Shown here one piece after another: positions 32,268 through 41,771 of a stretch of DNA of 64,000 nt (position 1 is its first letter; each line of letters begins with the position of its first letter). A program made the position numbers and the translations under genes. Origin of the DNA: Halopiger goleimassiliensis (GTDB lineage: Archaea; Halobacteriota; Halobacteria; Halobacteriales; Natrialbaceae). Under the pieces are notes generated by a model that had not been told where the DNA came from, did not search any database, and saw only the letters and a program-made list of their open reading frames with translations. Location of the stretch: positions 568,217-632,216 of the forward strand of contig NZ_HG315691.1 of NCBI RefSeq assembly GCF_000455345.1. Direction: 5' to 3'.

Positions 32268-33571
32268 GGTACCACCTTCGCGACGCGGCCCTCGCTCGTG
32301 GCCGCGTACAGCGCGCCGTTGGCGATCGCGTGGCCGGCCATCGCCTCCCCGAACCGACTCGTCCCGGCGTGGAAGTAGTCGCTCTCGGGCTCGTTGCCGA
32401 CCTCGCCCCACAGGTGCTCGCCGCTCGTGCGCTCGAGCGCGCCGAAGCCGACGGCGACGAACCCGCCGGCGACCGCCGGCTGGGCGGTCAGCGGAACCCG
32501 TTCCGAGCCGCCGATGGTGGACGATTCGGGCGCGAGGTTCACGTGACGCCAGCGCTCGGTGCCGTCGTCGCGGTCGATCGCGTAGACGTTCTTCGCGCAG
32601 CAGTAGACGACGTCCTCACCCACGGCAGGTGCGCTCGTCGTATAGCCCGTCGTGAACGTCCACTCGCGTTCGCCGTCGGCGAGGGCGTAGGCCTCGAGGC
32701 GTTCGCGGCCGGTCACGTAGACGTTGCCGTCGGCGACTGCAGGCGATCGGGGCGGGCCGGACAGCCGTCCCTCGAGGTCCTGCGACCAGCGGCGTTCGCC
32801 CGACGTTCGATCGAGGGCGCGGACGAGACCGGTCGTCCGCGAGTCGCGGCTCACGCCGGTGGTCACGACGACCGTCCCGTCGGCGACCGCTGGACGGCCG
32901 GTAGTCTCGTAGTCGTCGCCCCAGCCGAGGCGCTCGAGGAGGCCGCGGGGATCGGCGTCCCAGCAGCGCTCGCCGGTTTCGACGTCGATCGCGTGGACCC
33001 GTCCGTCGTCACACTGGACGTAACACCAGCCGTCGGCGACCGCTGGCGTTCGCACCGCCGCGCCGAGGTCGCGTTCCCACTCGACCGTCCCCGAGGCCCG
33101 CTCGAGACGCGCGAGCATTCCGTCAGCGTCGCCGATAAGGACGCTCTCGCCGACCAGCGCGGGCGCGCCGCTGGCCCGTTCGCCCAGCGGGTACTCCCAC
33201 TCGAGTTCGCCGGTCGATTCGTCGACGACCACCAGCGCACCGTCTTCCTCGTCGTCGCGGTACCAGCCGGAGGGCAACCCGTACGCGAGGTAGACGAACT
33301 CGTCGTCGACGACGGGCGCGCTCGCGGCACCGACCGCGTCGGTTACGTCCCACCCCTCGAGGTGCCAGCGCTCGCGGCCGGGCGACCCGTCGTCGGGCGC
33401 GGGGAGTCCGTCGGGGACGACGCTCGTGTTTCCCGGATTCGATCCCGGCACGGGCCAGCCGTCCGGGGGTGTTTCCGGGGATGCTCGTGGAGGGCACTCG
33501 TCCTCGAGACAGCCGGCGATGCCGCCGATGCCGGTGCCGCCGACCGCTGCGAGGACCTGTCGGCGTCGCAT
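32264..33571 (-). CDS. PQQ-propeller lipoprotein, upstream
   Basis: A 435-residue protein. MRRRQVLAAVGGTGIGGIAG C is Tat plus lipobox (cysteine 21). Blade repeats follow, e.g. WEYPLGERASGAPALVGESV, VEWERDLGAAVRTPAVAD, REWTFTTGYTTSAPAVGEDV. Start 33571 is supported by the CATATAC element 27 bp upstream, so the pair has its own leaderless promoter. It is cotranslated with the next gene (4-nt overlap). Binding partner unknown. Confidence 0.83.
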   Translation of the reverse strand: MRRRQVLAAVGGTGIGGIAGCLEDECPPRASPETPPDGWPVPGSNPGNTSVVPDGLPAPDDGSPGRERWHLEGWDVTDAVGAASAPVVDDEFVYLAYGLPSGWYRDDEEDGALVVVDESTGELEWEYPLGERASGAPALVGESVLIGDADGMLARLERASGTVEWERDLGAAVRTPAVADGWCYVQCDDGRVHAIDVETGERCWDADPRGLLERLGWGDDYETTGRPAVADGTVVVTTGVSRDSRTTGLVRALDRTSGERRWSQDLEGRLSGPPRSPAVADGNVYVTGRERLEAYALADGEREWTFTTGYTTSAPAVGEDVVYCCAKNVYAIDRDDGTERWRHVNLAPESSTIGGSERVPLTAQPAVAGGFVAVGFGALERTSGEHLWGEVGNEPESDYFHAGTSRFGEAMAGHAIANGALYAATSEGRVAKVVP

Positions 33572-33630
33572 ACCGTCGCCGTGGGATCGATTCCGTATAT
33601 GTCTTGTTTCTCCAACTAGTCGGTCGACGC

Positions 33631-35001
33631 TCACTCGTATCGCAACGCGTCGATCGGATCGGTCCGAGCGGCCCGCCAGGCCGGGTAGAGGCCCGAGAAC
33701 ACGCCCACGAGCACGCCGACGGCGATGGCGAGCGCGACGTACTCGTAGGGGTAGACCAGCGGCAGGTCGACGTACCACGCGCCGAGATAGCCCGCGGCGA
33801 GACCGAGCGCCGTTCCCAGCACCGCGCCTATCGCACCCAACACGACGGCCTCGGTCAGGAAGAGTCCGAGGACGTCCCGGTTCTGCGCGCCGACGGCTTT
33901 CATGATGCCGATCTCGCGGGTTCGTTCGGTCACCGACACCAGCATGATGTTCGCGATGCCGATCGAGCCCACGACCAGCGAGATGGCCGCGATCCCAACG
34001 ATGAAGTTCTGCAGCAGGTCGAGCACGTCCTCGAGTTGCTGGAGCATCTCGGCGCTGGTCTGGAGGGTCACCGCGAGGTCCTCGCCCAGCAACGCGGCGG
34101 CGTCCGACGCGTCGCTCTCGAGGTAGTCGAGGGCGGCCTCGCGGGCGGCGTCGACGTCCTCGTCGGCTGCGGTCTCGGCCTCGACGACGATGGCGAGGTA
34201 CAGCGCCTCGTCGCCGATGGCCTCGAGGGCGTCCCCACCCCCGCCGTCGGCGTCTCCTGTCTCGTCGTCGGCCGTTTCATCGTCGCCTTCTCCACCCTCG
34301 CCGCCCGGGTCGGCCCCGTCGTCCTCGCTCGGACCGGACACGATCCCGCCGGCGGCCTCCGCGTAGTAGGGGTCGGTCGGGACGTACACTCGCGGCGACG
34401 GGCCGAACCCCTCGAACGGGCTCAGCCCCTCCGAACGATCCGTGATGCCGACGACGGTGACGGTGGTCTGCCCGCCACCCTGGAGGGCGATCGTCAGTTC
34501 GTCGCCGACGGCGACCCGTTCGTCGAATCCGCCCGCCACGGCGGGGTTGATCACCGCCTCGCGCTCGCCGGCCTCGAACTGCCGTCCCTCCGCGAGCGTC
34601 TCCTCCCTGATGTAGGAGGGGCCGGCCGCGATCAGCGCGTCGCTCTGGGGCGTGACGTCGCCCTCGTGGACGAGCGCCTGCGTCGACAGCGGCATGTAGC
34701 CGTAGGCCGCGTCGATCGCGTCGCGCTCCTCGAGCGTCGCGAGGTCGTCCTCGCTGAACACCGGCTGGGCACCCGCCAGCGGCCCGCCCTCGGTCTCGGG
34801 GTCGGCGGCCCAGCCGTAGACGTTGCGCTGGTCGTCGGGGCTGATGTCGGCGACGACGCCGGCCTGGAGGCTCGCGCCCAGCGTGACGAACGCGATCACC
34901 GCCGCGATGCCGATGACGACGCCAAGCGCCGTCAGCGCCGACCGGAGTTTGTGGCCGCGGATCGACCGCCACGAGAGCCGGAGGGAGGCGAGCGGTCGCA
35001 T
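33631..35001 (-). CDS. MacB/FtsX-like ABC transporter permease
   Basis: A 456-residue permease. An N-terminal helix (residues 22-44: LTALGVVIGIAAVIAFVTLG) precedes a large periplasmic-type domain (about 50-330), including an acidic disordered stretch EGGEGDDETADDETGDADGG. Three more helices end the protein (VGIAAISLVVGSIGIANIML; VLGAIGAVLGTALGLAAG). This is the MacB/LolC architecture: mechanotransmission or lipoprotein/peptide export without membrane-crossing substrate. It overlaps the ATPase stop by 1 nt. Confidence 0.88.
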   Translation of the reverse strand: MRPLASLRLSWRSIRGHKLRSALTALGVVIGIAAVIAFVTLGASLQAGVVADISPDDQRNVYGWAADPETEGGPLAGAQPVFSEDDLATLEERDAIDAAYGYMPLSTQALVHEGDVTPQSDALIAAGPSYIREETLAEGRQFEAGEREAVINPAVAGGFDERVAVGDELTIALQGGGQTTVTVVGITDRSEGLSPFEGFGPSPRVYVPTDPYYAEAAGGIVSGPSEDDGADPGGEGGEGDDETADDETGDADGGGGDALEAIGDEALYLAIVVEAETAADEDVDAAREAALDYLESDASDAAALLGEDLAVTLQTSAEMLQQLEDVLDLLQNFIVGIAAISLVVGSIGIANIMLVSVTERTREIGIMKAVGAQNRDVLGLFLTEAVVLGAIGAVLGTALGLAAGYLGAWYVDLPLVYPYEYVALAIAVGVLVGVFSGLYPAWRAARTDPIDALRYE

Positions 35002-35777
35002 CAGCGGTTCGATCCCGGCCGTCCGTCCGAGCGGCCCGGTTCCGGCGGATCGCCCGCTCCCCGATCCGTCGGCTCGAGTTCCTCGATCCGTTCGATCCGG
35101 CCGTCGAGCAGGTGGACGATCCGTTCGGCGCGTTCGGCGACGTGGCGCTCGTGGGTCACGACGACCATCGTCGTCCCGCCCTCGTGGAACGCCGCGAAGA
35201 GGTCGAGTACGTCGGCCTCCGTCTCCGTGTCGAGGTTCCCCGAGGGCTCGTCGGCCAGCACGATCGCGGGGTCGTTCACCAGCGCCCGGGCCAGGGCCAC
35301 CCGCTGGCGCTGGCCGCCCGAGAGTTCGTTGGGCATGTGATCGGTCCGATCGCCGAGGCCGACCCGCTCGAGCAGCGTCCGCGCCCGCTCGCGGCGCTCG
35401 TTGCGACCGACGCCCTGGAACAACTGGGGGAGCGCGACGTTCTCGAGGGCGTTCAGCCGGGGCATGAGGTTGAACGTCTGGAAGACGAAGCCGACCGTCG
35501 TTCCCCGGAGGCGGGTCCGTTCGCGTTCGCCGAGTCCCGCTACCTCCCGGCCGTCGACGACGACCGACCCCTCGGTCGGCGTATCCAGACAGCCGACGAG
35601 GTTCATCAGCGTCGACTTGCCCGACCCGCTCGGCCCCATGATCGCCGTGTACGACCCGCGGGGGATCTCGAGCGTAACGCCGTCGAGGGCGTGGACGGGT
35701 TCGGCCAGCCGGTAGGTCTTGCGGACGTCCTCGAGGGCGACCGCCGATCCCGTCGTCGCGTCGCTACCCGAAGCCAT
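35001..35777 (-). CDS. ABC transporter ATP-binding protein (LolD/MacB type)
   Basis: A 258-residue ATPase. Walker A GPSGSGKSTLMNLVGCLD, Q-loop VFQTFNLM, ABC signature LSGGQRQRVALARALVNDP, Walker B IVLADEPSGNLDT and H-loop VVVTHERHVAE. The pattern is of the LolD/MacB class that pairs with a four-helix permease. It is the lead gene, followed by its permease (1-nt overlap). Confidence 0.92.
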   Translation of the reverse strand: MASGSDATTGSAVALEDVRKTYRLAEPVHALDGVTLEIPRGSYTAIMGPSGSGKSTLMNLVGCLDTPTEGSVVVDGREVAGLGERERTRLRGTTVGFVFQTFNLMPRLNALENVALPQLFQGVGRNERRERARTLLERVGLGDRTDHMPNELSGGQRQRVALARALVNDPAIVLADEPSGNLDTETEADVLDLFAAFHEGGTTMVVVTHERHVAERAERIVHLLDGRIERIEELEPTDRGAGDPPEPGRSDGRPGSNR

Positions 35778-35887
35778 AGGGGTCGGACCACAGGGGCGGG
35801 GAAAAAAGTTCAGCCGAACGGGGACGACGTGGACGGGGACCGCTCGAGACGTGTACCTTTTTCCCGTCGCCGGACGCCCTGCCTACC

Positions 35888-36598
35888 ATGAAGACGGCAG
35901 GCGGCTCCGCGGACGCGAAACGCCGGGCGGGCGAACGGGCGGCCGAGGCGGTCGAGGACGGCTTCGTCGTCGGCCTGGGAACCGGCTCGACGACCGCCTA
36001 CGCGATCGAGGCGCTCGGCGAGGCGGTCGCCGACGGCCTCGAGATCCGGGGGATCCCCACCTCGTTCCAGTCCCGGCAACTCGCGCTCGAGGTCGGGGTT
36101 CCGCTGACGGACCTCGACGCGGTCGAGAGCGTCGACCTCGCCATCGACGGCGCTGACCAGGTGGTCGACGACCCAGACTCGAGCGCCCACGGCGCGCTGA
36201 TCAAGGGCGGCGGCGCGGCCCACGCACGCGAGAAACTCGTCGACAGCGCGGCCGAGCGGTTCGTCGTCGTCGCCGATCCCTCGAAGCTGACGACCCGACT
36301 CGAGCGCCCGGTGCCGGTCGCCGTCCTGCCCGCGGCCCACACCGTCGTCGCCGACCGGATCCGCGACCTCGGCGGCGAGCCGACGCTTCGCGAGGCCGAG
36401 GGGAAGGACGGTCCCGTCGTCACCGACAACGGGAACCTCGTGCTCGACTGCGAGTTCGGGCCGATCGACGACCCCGCCGCCCTCGCGGCCGAACTGTCGG
36501 CGCTGCCGGGCGTGCTCGAGCACGGCCTGTTCGTCGATCTGGCCGACGCGACCTACGTCGGGCGCGAGGACGGCGTCGACCGACGCGACTACCGCTGA
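35888..36598 (+). CDS. rpiA: Ribose-5-phosphate isomerase A
   Basis: A 236-residue sugar isomerase interconverting ribose-5-phosphate and ribulose-5-phosphate. VGLGTGSTTAYAIEALGEAV (27-46) holds the phosphate-binding loop. IDGADQVVDDPDSSAHGALI (about 83-102) contains catalytic Asp residues, and IKGGGAAHAREKLVD the catalytic Lys. It supplies nucleotide precursors. Length and motifs are typical. Confidence 0.93.
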   Translation: MKTAGGSADAKRRAGERAAEAVEDGFVVGLGTGSTTAYAIEALGEAVADGLEIRGIPTSFQSRQLALEVGVPLTDLDAVESVDLAIDGADQVVDDPDSSAHGALIKGGGAAHAREKLVDSAAERFVVVADPSKLTTRLERPVPVAVLPAAHTVVADRIRDLGGEPTLREAEGKDGPVVTDNGNLVLDCEFGPIDDPAALAAELSALPGVLEHGLFVDLADATYVGREDGVDRRDYR

Positions 36599-36616
36599 TG
36601 CGGCTGCTTGCGGCGA

Positions 36617-37018
36617 TTATCCTTCCTCGGGCGCGTCCGCTTTCCCGACGAACAGCACGACGGCCGCGTACACCACGCCGAGGAGTCGCGTCACCGGCAC
36701 CACCCACGGGCGCACCTCGAGTTCTTCGGGGTTCTCGTAGGAGAGCCCGAGGCCGAACGCGAGCATCCGTCGGGGGATCGCAGCCAGCAGGAGGCCGAAC
36801 AGCCCCAGCGAGGTCCGGAACGGTCTCGGGAGCCCGCCCCGGCGCAGCAACAGGACGAACGCCAGCCCCTCGAGGCGCGCCAGCGGGAGGGTCCACCGTC
36901 GGAGCCGTCCCGCCTCTGGGTTGGTGAACGCGAGGTCTTCGGCCGCATCGACGACCCGACCCGGGACGACGACGTGTAACAGTCCGATCCCCATCGCGAG
37001 CGTCCGGAGCACAGCCAT
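36617..37018 (-). CDS. Small four-helix membrane protein, paralogue 1
   Basis: A 133-residue protein with hydrophobic segments at about 5-25, 45-60, 65-95 and 108-125. The core pattern ([20 protein letters not shown], then [18 protein letters not shown] and [16 protein letters not shown]) is repeated in the next upstream gene, so the two are tandem duplicates. Unknown function; conserved in haloarchaea by appearance. It converges with rpiA. Confidence 0.72.
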   Translation of the reverse strand: MAVLRTLAMGIGLLHVVVPGRVVDAAEDLAFTNPEAGRLRRWTLPLARLEGLAFVLLLRRGGLPRPFRTSLGLFGLLLAAIPRRMLAFGLGLSYENPEELEVRPWVVPVTRLLGVVYAAVVLFVGKADAPEEG

Positions 37019-37081
37019 GGTCCGCCGTACGACGACCCTCGGGAAAAGCGTGCGACCGGCGAGAGCGAGGTCGGCCGCCGG

Positions 37082-37510
37082 TCACGCCGTCGCCTCTGCG
37101 GTCCCGTCCTCGGCCACCGCTTCCTCGTCGCCGCTCCGCATCGAGAGCGCGACGACGAGCAGGTAGAGCGCGCCGAGCAGGCGGGCCGCGGGTCGCACCC
37201 ACGGTTTCAACTCGAGGTCGTCGGTGTTCGCGTAGACGAACCGCTGGCTGAGTTCGATGATCGGCCCGGGGACGACCACGAGGATCGCGCCGGCCAGCCC
37301 CAGCAGGAGGGTGACCAGCCGGGAACCGGACTCCCGCCGGGCGAGCAGCCAGACGAAGACGACGCCCTCGAGGCGGGCACCCCACAGCGCCCACTCGTGG
37401 CGCTCGGTGGCGTCGGGGTTCTCGAGGCCGATGCGCTCGCAGGCCTCGACGACCGGCTCCGGCTTGGCGATTTCGAAGATGCCGAACGCGATCAACAGTT
37501 TGCGCAACAT
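37082..37510 (-). CDS. Small four-helix membrane protein, paralogue 2
   Basis: A 142-residue protein from ATG 37510 ([20 protein letters not shown]); the upstream in-frame extension is doubtful. Segments parallel those of paralogue 1: EHEW-type motif ([20 protein letters not shown]), [18 protein letters not shown] and [20 protein letters not shown]. Divergent from fni. Function unknown. Confidence 0.72.
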   Translation of the reverse strand: MLRKLLIAFGIFEIAKPEPVVEACERIGLENPDATERHEWALWGARLEGVVFVWLLARRESGSRLVTLLLGLAGAILVVVPGPIIELSQRFVYANTDDLELKPWVRPAARLLGALYLLVVALSMRSGDEEAVAEDGTAEATA

Positions 37511-37630
37511 GTCTCCGTCGACACCGTCGACGGGCAAAAAACTCGAGTTCGGTTGCAGTGGCTGTCGTCGCGGCCGGCGATGGACAGGTTTTCAACGCCG
37601 CTTTCCGACCGTTCGATCGGAGACGATTCG

Positions 37631-38692
37631 ATGCCCGAGACACCCGACAGGAAAGACGATCACATCCGAATCATCGAAGAAGAGGACGTCGAAACGACGG
37701 GAACAGGATTTGCGGACGTCGAACTCGTCCACGAGGCGCTCCCGGAGATCCACCGCGACGAAATCGACACGACGACGACGCTGTTCGGGCACGAACTCGC
37801 GGCCCCCATCGTCATCGAGAGCATGACCGGCGGCCACCCCAACACGACGAAACTCAACCGGGCGCTCGCCGAAGCCGCCCAGGAGACGAACGTGGCCATG
37901 GGCGTCGGCAGCCAGCGGGCCGGCCTCGAACTCGACGACGAGGCCTTACTCGAGTCCTACACCGTCGTCCGGGACGTCGCGCCCGACGCCTTCCTCTACG
38001 GTAACGTCGGCGCGGCCCAGCTGCTCGAGTACGACCTCGCGGACGTCGAGGAGGCCGTCGAGATGATCGACGCCGACGCGATGGCGATCCACCTGAACTT
38101 CCTGCAGGAGGCCGTCCAGCCGGAGGGCGACGTCGACGCCCGGGGCTGTCTCGAGGCCATCGAACGGGTCGCCGCCGGCCTCTCGGTCCCAGTGGTCGTC
38201 AAGGAGACGGGCAACGGCATCGCCCGGGAGACCGCCCGCAGGCTCGCCGACGCCGGCGTCGACGCGATCGACGTCGCCGGCCAGGGCGGGACGACGTGGT
38301 CCGGCATCGAGTCCTATCGCGCCGCCGCGGTCGGGGCCGACCGCCAGGAACAGGTCGGGCGGCTGTTCCGCGCCTGGGGCGTTCCGACGGCGGTGAGCAC
38401 GCTCGAGGCCGCGGACGAACACGACTGCGTGATCGCCAGCGGTGGCGTTCGCTCCGGACTCGACGTCGCGAAGGCGATCGCGCTCGGCGCGCAGGCCGGC
38501 GGCCTCGCGAAGCCGTTCCTCGGTCCGGCGGGTCGGGGCACCGACGCCGTCGTCGACCTGATCGAACAGCTCACCCTCGAGTTGCGCACGGCGATGTTCG
38601 TCACCGGCTCGGCGTCGGTCGCCGAGTTGCGGGAGGCGGAGTACGTCGTCCTCGGGCGGACGAAGGAGTATCTCGAGGGACGCATACAGTAG
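37631..38692 (+). CDS. fni: Type 2 isopentenyl-diphosphate delta-isomerase
   Basis: A 353-residue FMN- and NAD(P)H-dependent enzyme converting IPP to DMAPP for archaeal lipids and carotenoids. [18 protein letters not shown] (about 60-77), [26 protein letters not shown] and [12 protein letters not shown] (glycine loop). [18 protein letters not shown] is the FMN phosphate site of the TIM barrel. The start ATG 37631 gives the usual family length. Confidence 0.94.
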   Translation: MPETPDRKDDHIRIIEEEDVETTGTGFADVELVHEALPEIHRDEIDTTTTLFGHELAAPIVIESMTGGHPNTTKLNRALAEAAQETNVAMGVGSQRAGLELDDEALLESYTVVRDVAPDAFLYGNVGAAQLLEYDLADVEEAVEMIDADAMAIHLNFLQEAVQPEGDVDARGCLEAIERVAAGLSVPVVVKETGNGIARETARRLADAGVDAIDVAGQGGTTWSGIESYRAAAVGADRQEQVGRLFRAWGVPTAVSTLEAADEHDCVIASGGVRSGLDVAKAIALGAQAGGLAKPFLGPAGRGTDAVVDLIEQLTLELRTAMFVTGSASVAELREAEYVVLGRTKEYLEGRIQ

Positions 38693-38894
38693 CACGCTTC
38701 CAACTGGTCTCGATTTCCGGGTTCCCGTTTTCATGCTCACCGCTCCCGGTATCGAGTCCGTTGAACGGACGCGCTCGAGCGGTCCGTGCGATGGAACGAC
38801 CGTTGTCCCTCTCGAGAACGTTCAATGGCTGCTTGAATTTACGCACAACGGACAGAATTAATACGGTCGGATCGGTCGTCGAATACGATCTTCA

Positions 38895-39632
38895 ATGGGC
38901 AGGCAGTTCGAGGACGGTTGGGAATGGGCCAACCCGTCGGATGACGCCGAGTCGGTGGAAGAACTGCTGGGGGAGATGGAGCAGGACACCAGAACCGTCG
39001 TCGAGCAACTCCGCGAGAGCGGGCCCCGACGGCACGTCTCCGACTCGAGCGTCGACGACGTCTTCGAATCGCTCGAGATGGACGAGGAAGGGAGTGACGA
39101 TGACGATTCCGAACTTTCGGGTGAGCCGACCCGACGGGTCTCTACGACCGGTATCGACGAGGTGTTCGAACAGCTAGAAGCCGAGGTGAACGACGAAACG
39201 TCCGAGCATGGGGCACGCGACGCAGGCGACGAGGGAGATCGGTCCGACGCCGCCGTCAGCCGTTCGTCGACGCCGCTTCCGGAGGTAAACAGCGACCGCG
39301 CCTCGTTCGACGAGGTCGAGTCGAGCGTCGACGACGAGTTCGGCTCGCTTGCCGGTGATGGCCCGACGCGGACCGTTTCCGACGAGAACGTCGACGACGT
39401 CCTGGAGTCGCTCGACGAGCCGACCGATGGGGCGGACGAGCCCGCGGGGAACGTCGAGGCGCTTCGACCCGCCGACCCCGAAGCCGCACTGGCTGATCTC
39501 ATCGCCGAACCGTCCGACGAACCCGACGGCGAACCCGATGGCAGCCCGGATTCGGTTCGGGAGGCCGGACCAGCCGAGGGCGTGACGACCGGCGACTCGA
39601 AGAGTCGGACTTGTCGATACAGTACTAACTGA
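38895..39632 (+). CDS. Acidic protein with three short VDDVFESLE-type repeats
   Basis: A 245-residue, very acidic, probably disordered protein. Three copies of a 20-residue motif: RRHVSDSSVDDVFESLEMDE (about 48-67), RRVSTTGIDEVFEQLEAEV (about 80-98) and RTVSDENVDDVLESLDEPT (about 156-174), with a weaker SSVDDEFGSLAG between. The repeated V-S-x3-[IV]-D-[DE]-V-[FL]-[ED]-x-L could be short helices that dock a common partner. No domain recognised; TATA-like ATTAATAC lies 33 bp upstream. Confidence 0.65.
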   Translation: MGRQFEDGWEWANPSDDAESVEELLGEMEQDTRTVVEQLRESGPRRHVSDSSVDDVFESLEMDEEGSDDDDSELSGEPTRRVSTTGIDEVFEQLEAEVNDETSEHGARDAGDEGDRSDAAVSRSSTPLPEVNSDRASFDEVESSVDDEFGSLAGDGPTRTVSDENVDDVLESLDEPTDGADEPAGNVEALRPADPEAALADLIAEPSDEPDGEPDGSPDSVREAGPAEGVTTGDSKSRTCRYSTN

Positions 39633-39924
39633 AACGAGTCACCACCGATCGTACAGCTCACGGGTCGCTCTCCCCGTTCACCGTCTCCGAGCCGGTGGCG
39701 GCTACTGCTCACCGTTTCTCTCTGCTCGCTCGTCTGGGTTCTCGCGTTGCTCGAGCCACGCTCTCGTCGTGCGATCGGGTGTCCATTACTTTCAGTCGCT
39801 ACTCTCGTTCGACCCGTCGCTTCCCGTCGTCCTCGCGTTGCCGCGGCGCTCGAGGCTACCGAGTGGCGGGACGATACCCGTAGCTGGGCGGGATTGTCAC
39901 TAAAAAACTATCGATCGGGTGACC
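39633..39924. other. Gene-free spacer
   Basis: A 292-bp convergent intergenic stretch, somewhat rich in TC/CT runs. A 25-codon minus-strand frame starting near 39786 is too short to support. No hairpin terminator of note; an AT-rich CACTAAAAAACTATC at about 39898-39912 may end transcription of the histone-fold gene or its neighbour. Confidence 0.4.
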
Positions 39925-40092
39925 TTACAGGTCGCGGGGCTGGACCGTCTTCCGGTCGTTCGCCTCCGCGCGGCGGGCAGCGTCCTCGAGCAGCTCGTCG
40001 ACTTCCTCGTCGAGAGCGTCGTAGAAGTCCGAGGCGACGTTCTTGTCATCGAGCGCTTCCTTCACGGCGGCTTTGACGATAAGGTCTGCCAT
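39925..40092 (-). CDS. DUF1931 histone-fold protein
   Basis: A 55-residue protein of the DUF1931 histone-fold family (MADLIVKAAVKEALDDKNVA, then SDFYDALDEEVDELLEDAAR and RAEANDRKTVQPRDL). It has the two helices and final strand of a histone-like fold. A DNA-binding or chromatin role is plausible; little is known. ATG 40092 is supported by TTTATACC about 29 bp upstream on the minus strand (40119-40126). Confidence 0.85.
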   Translation of the reverse strand: MADLIVKAAVKEALDDKNVASDFYDALDEEVDELLEDAARRAEANDRKTVQPRDL

Positions 40093-40346
40093 ACGGTGTA
40101 TCCGTTTCCCCTTCCGTGGTATAAAGGTTCTGGTTATAGATGGAAATACGTGGGATGCAGGGGTTGATTCGACGGATTCGACGCCCGATTCGACCGGAAA
40201 GTATATGACCGATGAACGGCGGGACCGGATCGATCCGGGGTCGACGGCGGAAAAGCGCGCTCGCGCGCGCTCTGGCATCCCCTCGCGCGCGATCCGCGCT
40301 CGTGGTGGGTCGACGGATTCGAGTACGCCCGCCACGGAGCCACCGT

Positions 40347-41126
40347 ATGCGCGAACTCCTCGAGGCCGTCGCCGACGGCAGCCTCTCGCCGGCGGAGGCG
40401 GAAGCGAAGCTACAGGGGTACGTCACCGACGAGGCGGGCCGGTTCGACGCGGCCCGGGATCAGCGACGCGGTATCCCCGAGGCGATTCTCGCCGAGGGGA
40501 AGTCGACCCCACAGGTCGTCTCGCTCGCCGAGACGGCTCTGGAGACGACCGGCCGGGCGCTGGTGACCCGAACCGACGACGAGCAACGCGAGGCACTCGA
40601 GTCTCGAGTGGTCGATTCGACCGCCGACGCGAGGCTCGAACGGTGGGGAACGACGGTTCGAATCGTGACGTCCGACTACGACCAGCCGTCGCTCGAGGCC
40701 ACGGTGGGTATCGTCACCGCGGGGACGGTCGACCAGGCGGTCGGCGACGAGGCACAGGCGGTCTGCGTCGACGCCGGCGCGACGGTCGACCGCGTCGACG
40801 ACGTCGGGGTAGCGGCCCTCGACCGGGCGCTGGATCAACGCGATCGCCTGCGCGAGGCCGACGTCCTGATCGTCGCAGCAGGGCGGGAAGGCGCGTTGCC
40901 GACGGTCATCGCGGGACTGGTCGACACGCCGGTCATCGGCGTCCCCGTCTCGAGCGGGTACGGCTTCGGCGGCGACGGTGAGGCGGCCCTCACGGGCATG
41001 CTCCAGTCCTGTACCGTGCTGTCGGTCGTCAACGTCGACGCCGGATTCGTCGCCGGGTCACAGGCGACGTTGATCGCTCGTGCCATCGACGGCGCACGGC
41101 GTGATGAACCGGGAACGCAAAACTGA
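40347..41126 (+). CDS. larB: LarB: pyridinium-3,5-biscarboxylic acid mononucleotide synthase
   Basis: A 259-residue enzyme that carboxylates and hydrolyses NaAD, the first step of nickel-pincer nucleotide synthesis for lactate racemase. The C-terminal half is a PurE-like fold (VGIVTAGTVDQAVGDEAQAV, ADVLIVAAGREGALPTVIAG, VPVSSGYGFGGDGEAAL). larC and larE are not in the window. The upstream spacer (40093-40346) has a GC/CG-rich run GCGCGCTCGCGCGCGC. Confidence 0.88.
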   Translation: MRELLEAVADGSLSPAEAEAKLQGYVTDEAGRFDAARDQRRGIPEAILAEGKSTPQVVSLAETALETTGRALVTRTDDEQREALESRVVDSTADARLERWGTTVRIVTSDYDQPSLEATVGIVTAGTVDQAVGDEAQAVCVDAGATVDRVDDVGVAALDRALDQRDRLREADVLIVAAGREGALPTVIAGLVDTPVIGVPVSSGYGFGGDGEAALTGMLQSCTVLSVVNVDAGFVAGSQATLIARAIDGARRDEPGTQN

Positions 41127-41240
41127 TTTCTGATAGAGCGAAATACGAAGCCGATAATAGAAATTCCAAACGGTGTTTGGCAAAGCGTTTTTACGTTCCC
41201 CTCGAGTACGAACGAGTACCGGCTTCGGCCGGTGTCACCA

Positions 41241-41390
41241 ATGCCCACGTGCAACCACTGTAATGCACACGTCTCCGAGCGATTCGCACGGGTCTTCGCC
41301 GACGAGAACGGCGAAATTCACGCGTGCGTCAGTTGCTCGGCCAACGCCGGTATCGCGGAAGTGTCTCGGGAACGCGGCCGCGGTACCTGA
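41241..41390 (+). CDS. 49-residue zinc-finger protein (DUF7563-like)
   Basis: A small zinc protein: MPTCNHCNAHVSERFARVFA, DENGEIHACVSCSANAGIAE, VSRERGRGT. C4/C7 and C29/C32 form a treble-clef or ribbon zinc site. It follows a GC-poor spacer (41127-41240) with promoter-like CGTTTTTACG. Small proteins of this kind are common in haloarchaea and some affect regulation or biofilm; the role here is unknown. Confidence 0.7.
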   Translation: MPTCNHCNAHVSERFARVFADENGEIHACVSCSANAGIAEVSRERGRGT

Positions 41391-41465
41391 TTCCGTATCG
41401 TCCGACACCTACCCACGAGCCCCTGGACGTGCGCTTTTTGGTGGTCGTTTCCGTAGCCGTCGTCG

Positions 41466-41717
41466 ATGGCAGGCGACCACGTCGTCTACGTACTCGAGTG
41501 TGCCGACGGCAGCCTCTACACCGGCTACACGACCGACCTCCAGCGACGGATCGCGGAACACAACGCCGGCGACGGTGCGAAGTACACGCGCGGGCGCACG
41601 CCAGTCGAACTCCGGTACCACGAACGCTACGACTCCCGCTCGGCGGCGATGTCCCGCGAGTACGAACTCAAGCAACTGAGTCGGGCACAGAAGGAACGCC
41701 TCGTCGGCCTCGAGTGA
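41466..41717 (+). CDS. GIY-YIG nuclease domain protein
   Basis: An 83-residue single-domain GIY-YIG protein of the UPF0213 type ([20 protein letters not shown], then [20 protein letters not shown] and [17 protein letters not shown]). Catalytic Tyr pair, Arg (RRI) and Glu (REYELK) are present, so it could cut DNA, but family function is uncertain. A T-rich TATA element is about 30 bp upstream. Confidence 0.88.
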   Translation: MAGDHVVYVLECADGSLYTGYTTDLQRRIAEHNAGDGAKYTRGRTPVELRYHERYDSRSAAMSREYELKQLSRAQKERLVGLE

Positions 41718-41771
41718 CGGCTCGACGGCGGCGAAACATAGATGGTTCCCTCCAACGTGTTTCGAACTGGA

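Noticed and set aside
30720-35340. Several 400-600-codon plus-strand frames across the propeller and ABC genes
   Set aside because: All are antisense to genes with catalytic motifs or repeats; no domain motif in the translations.
40255-40295. GCGCGCTCGCGCGCGC run before larB
   Set aside because: Alternating CG in a GC-rich genome; Z-DNA potential but no evidence of function.
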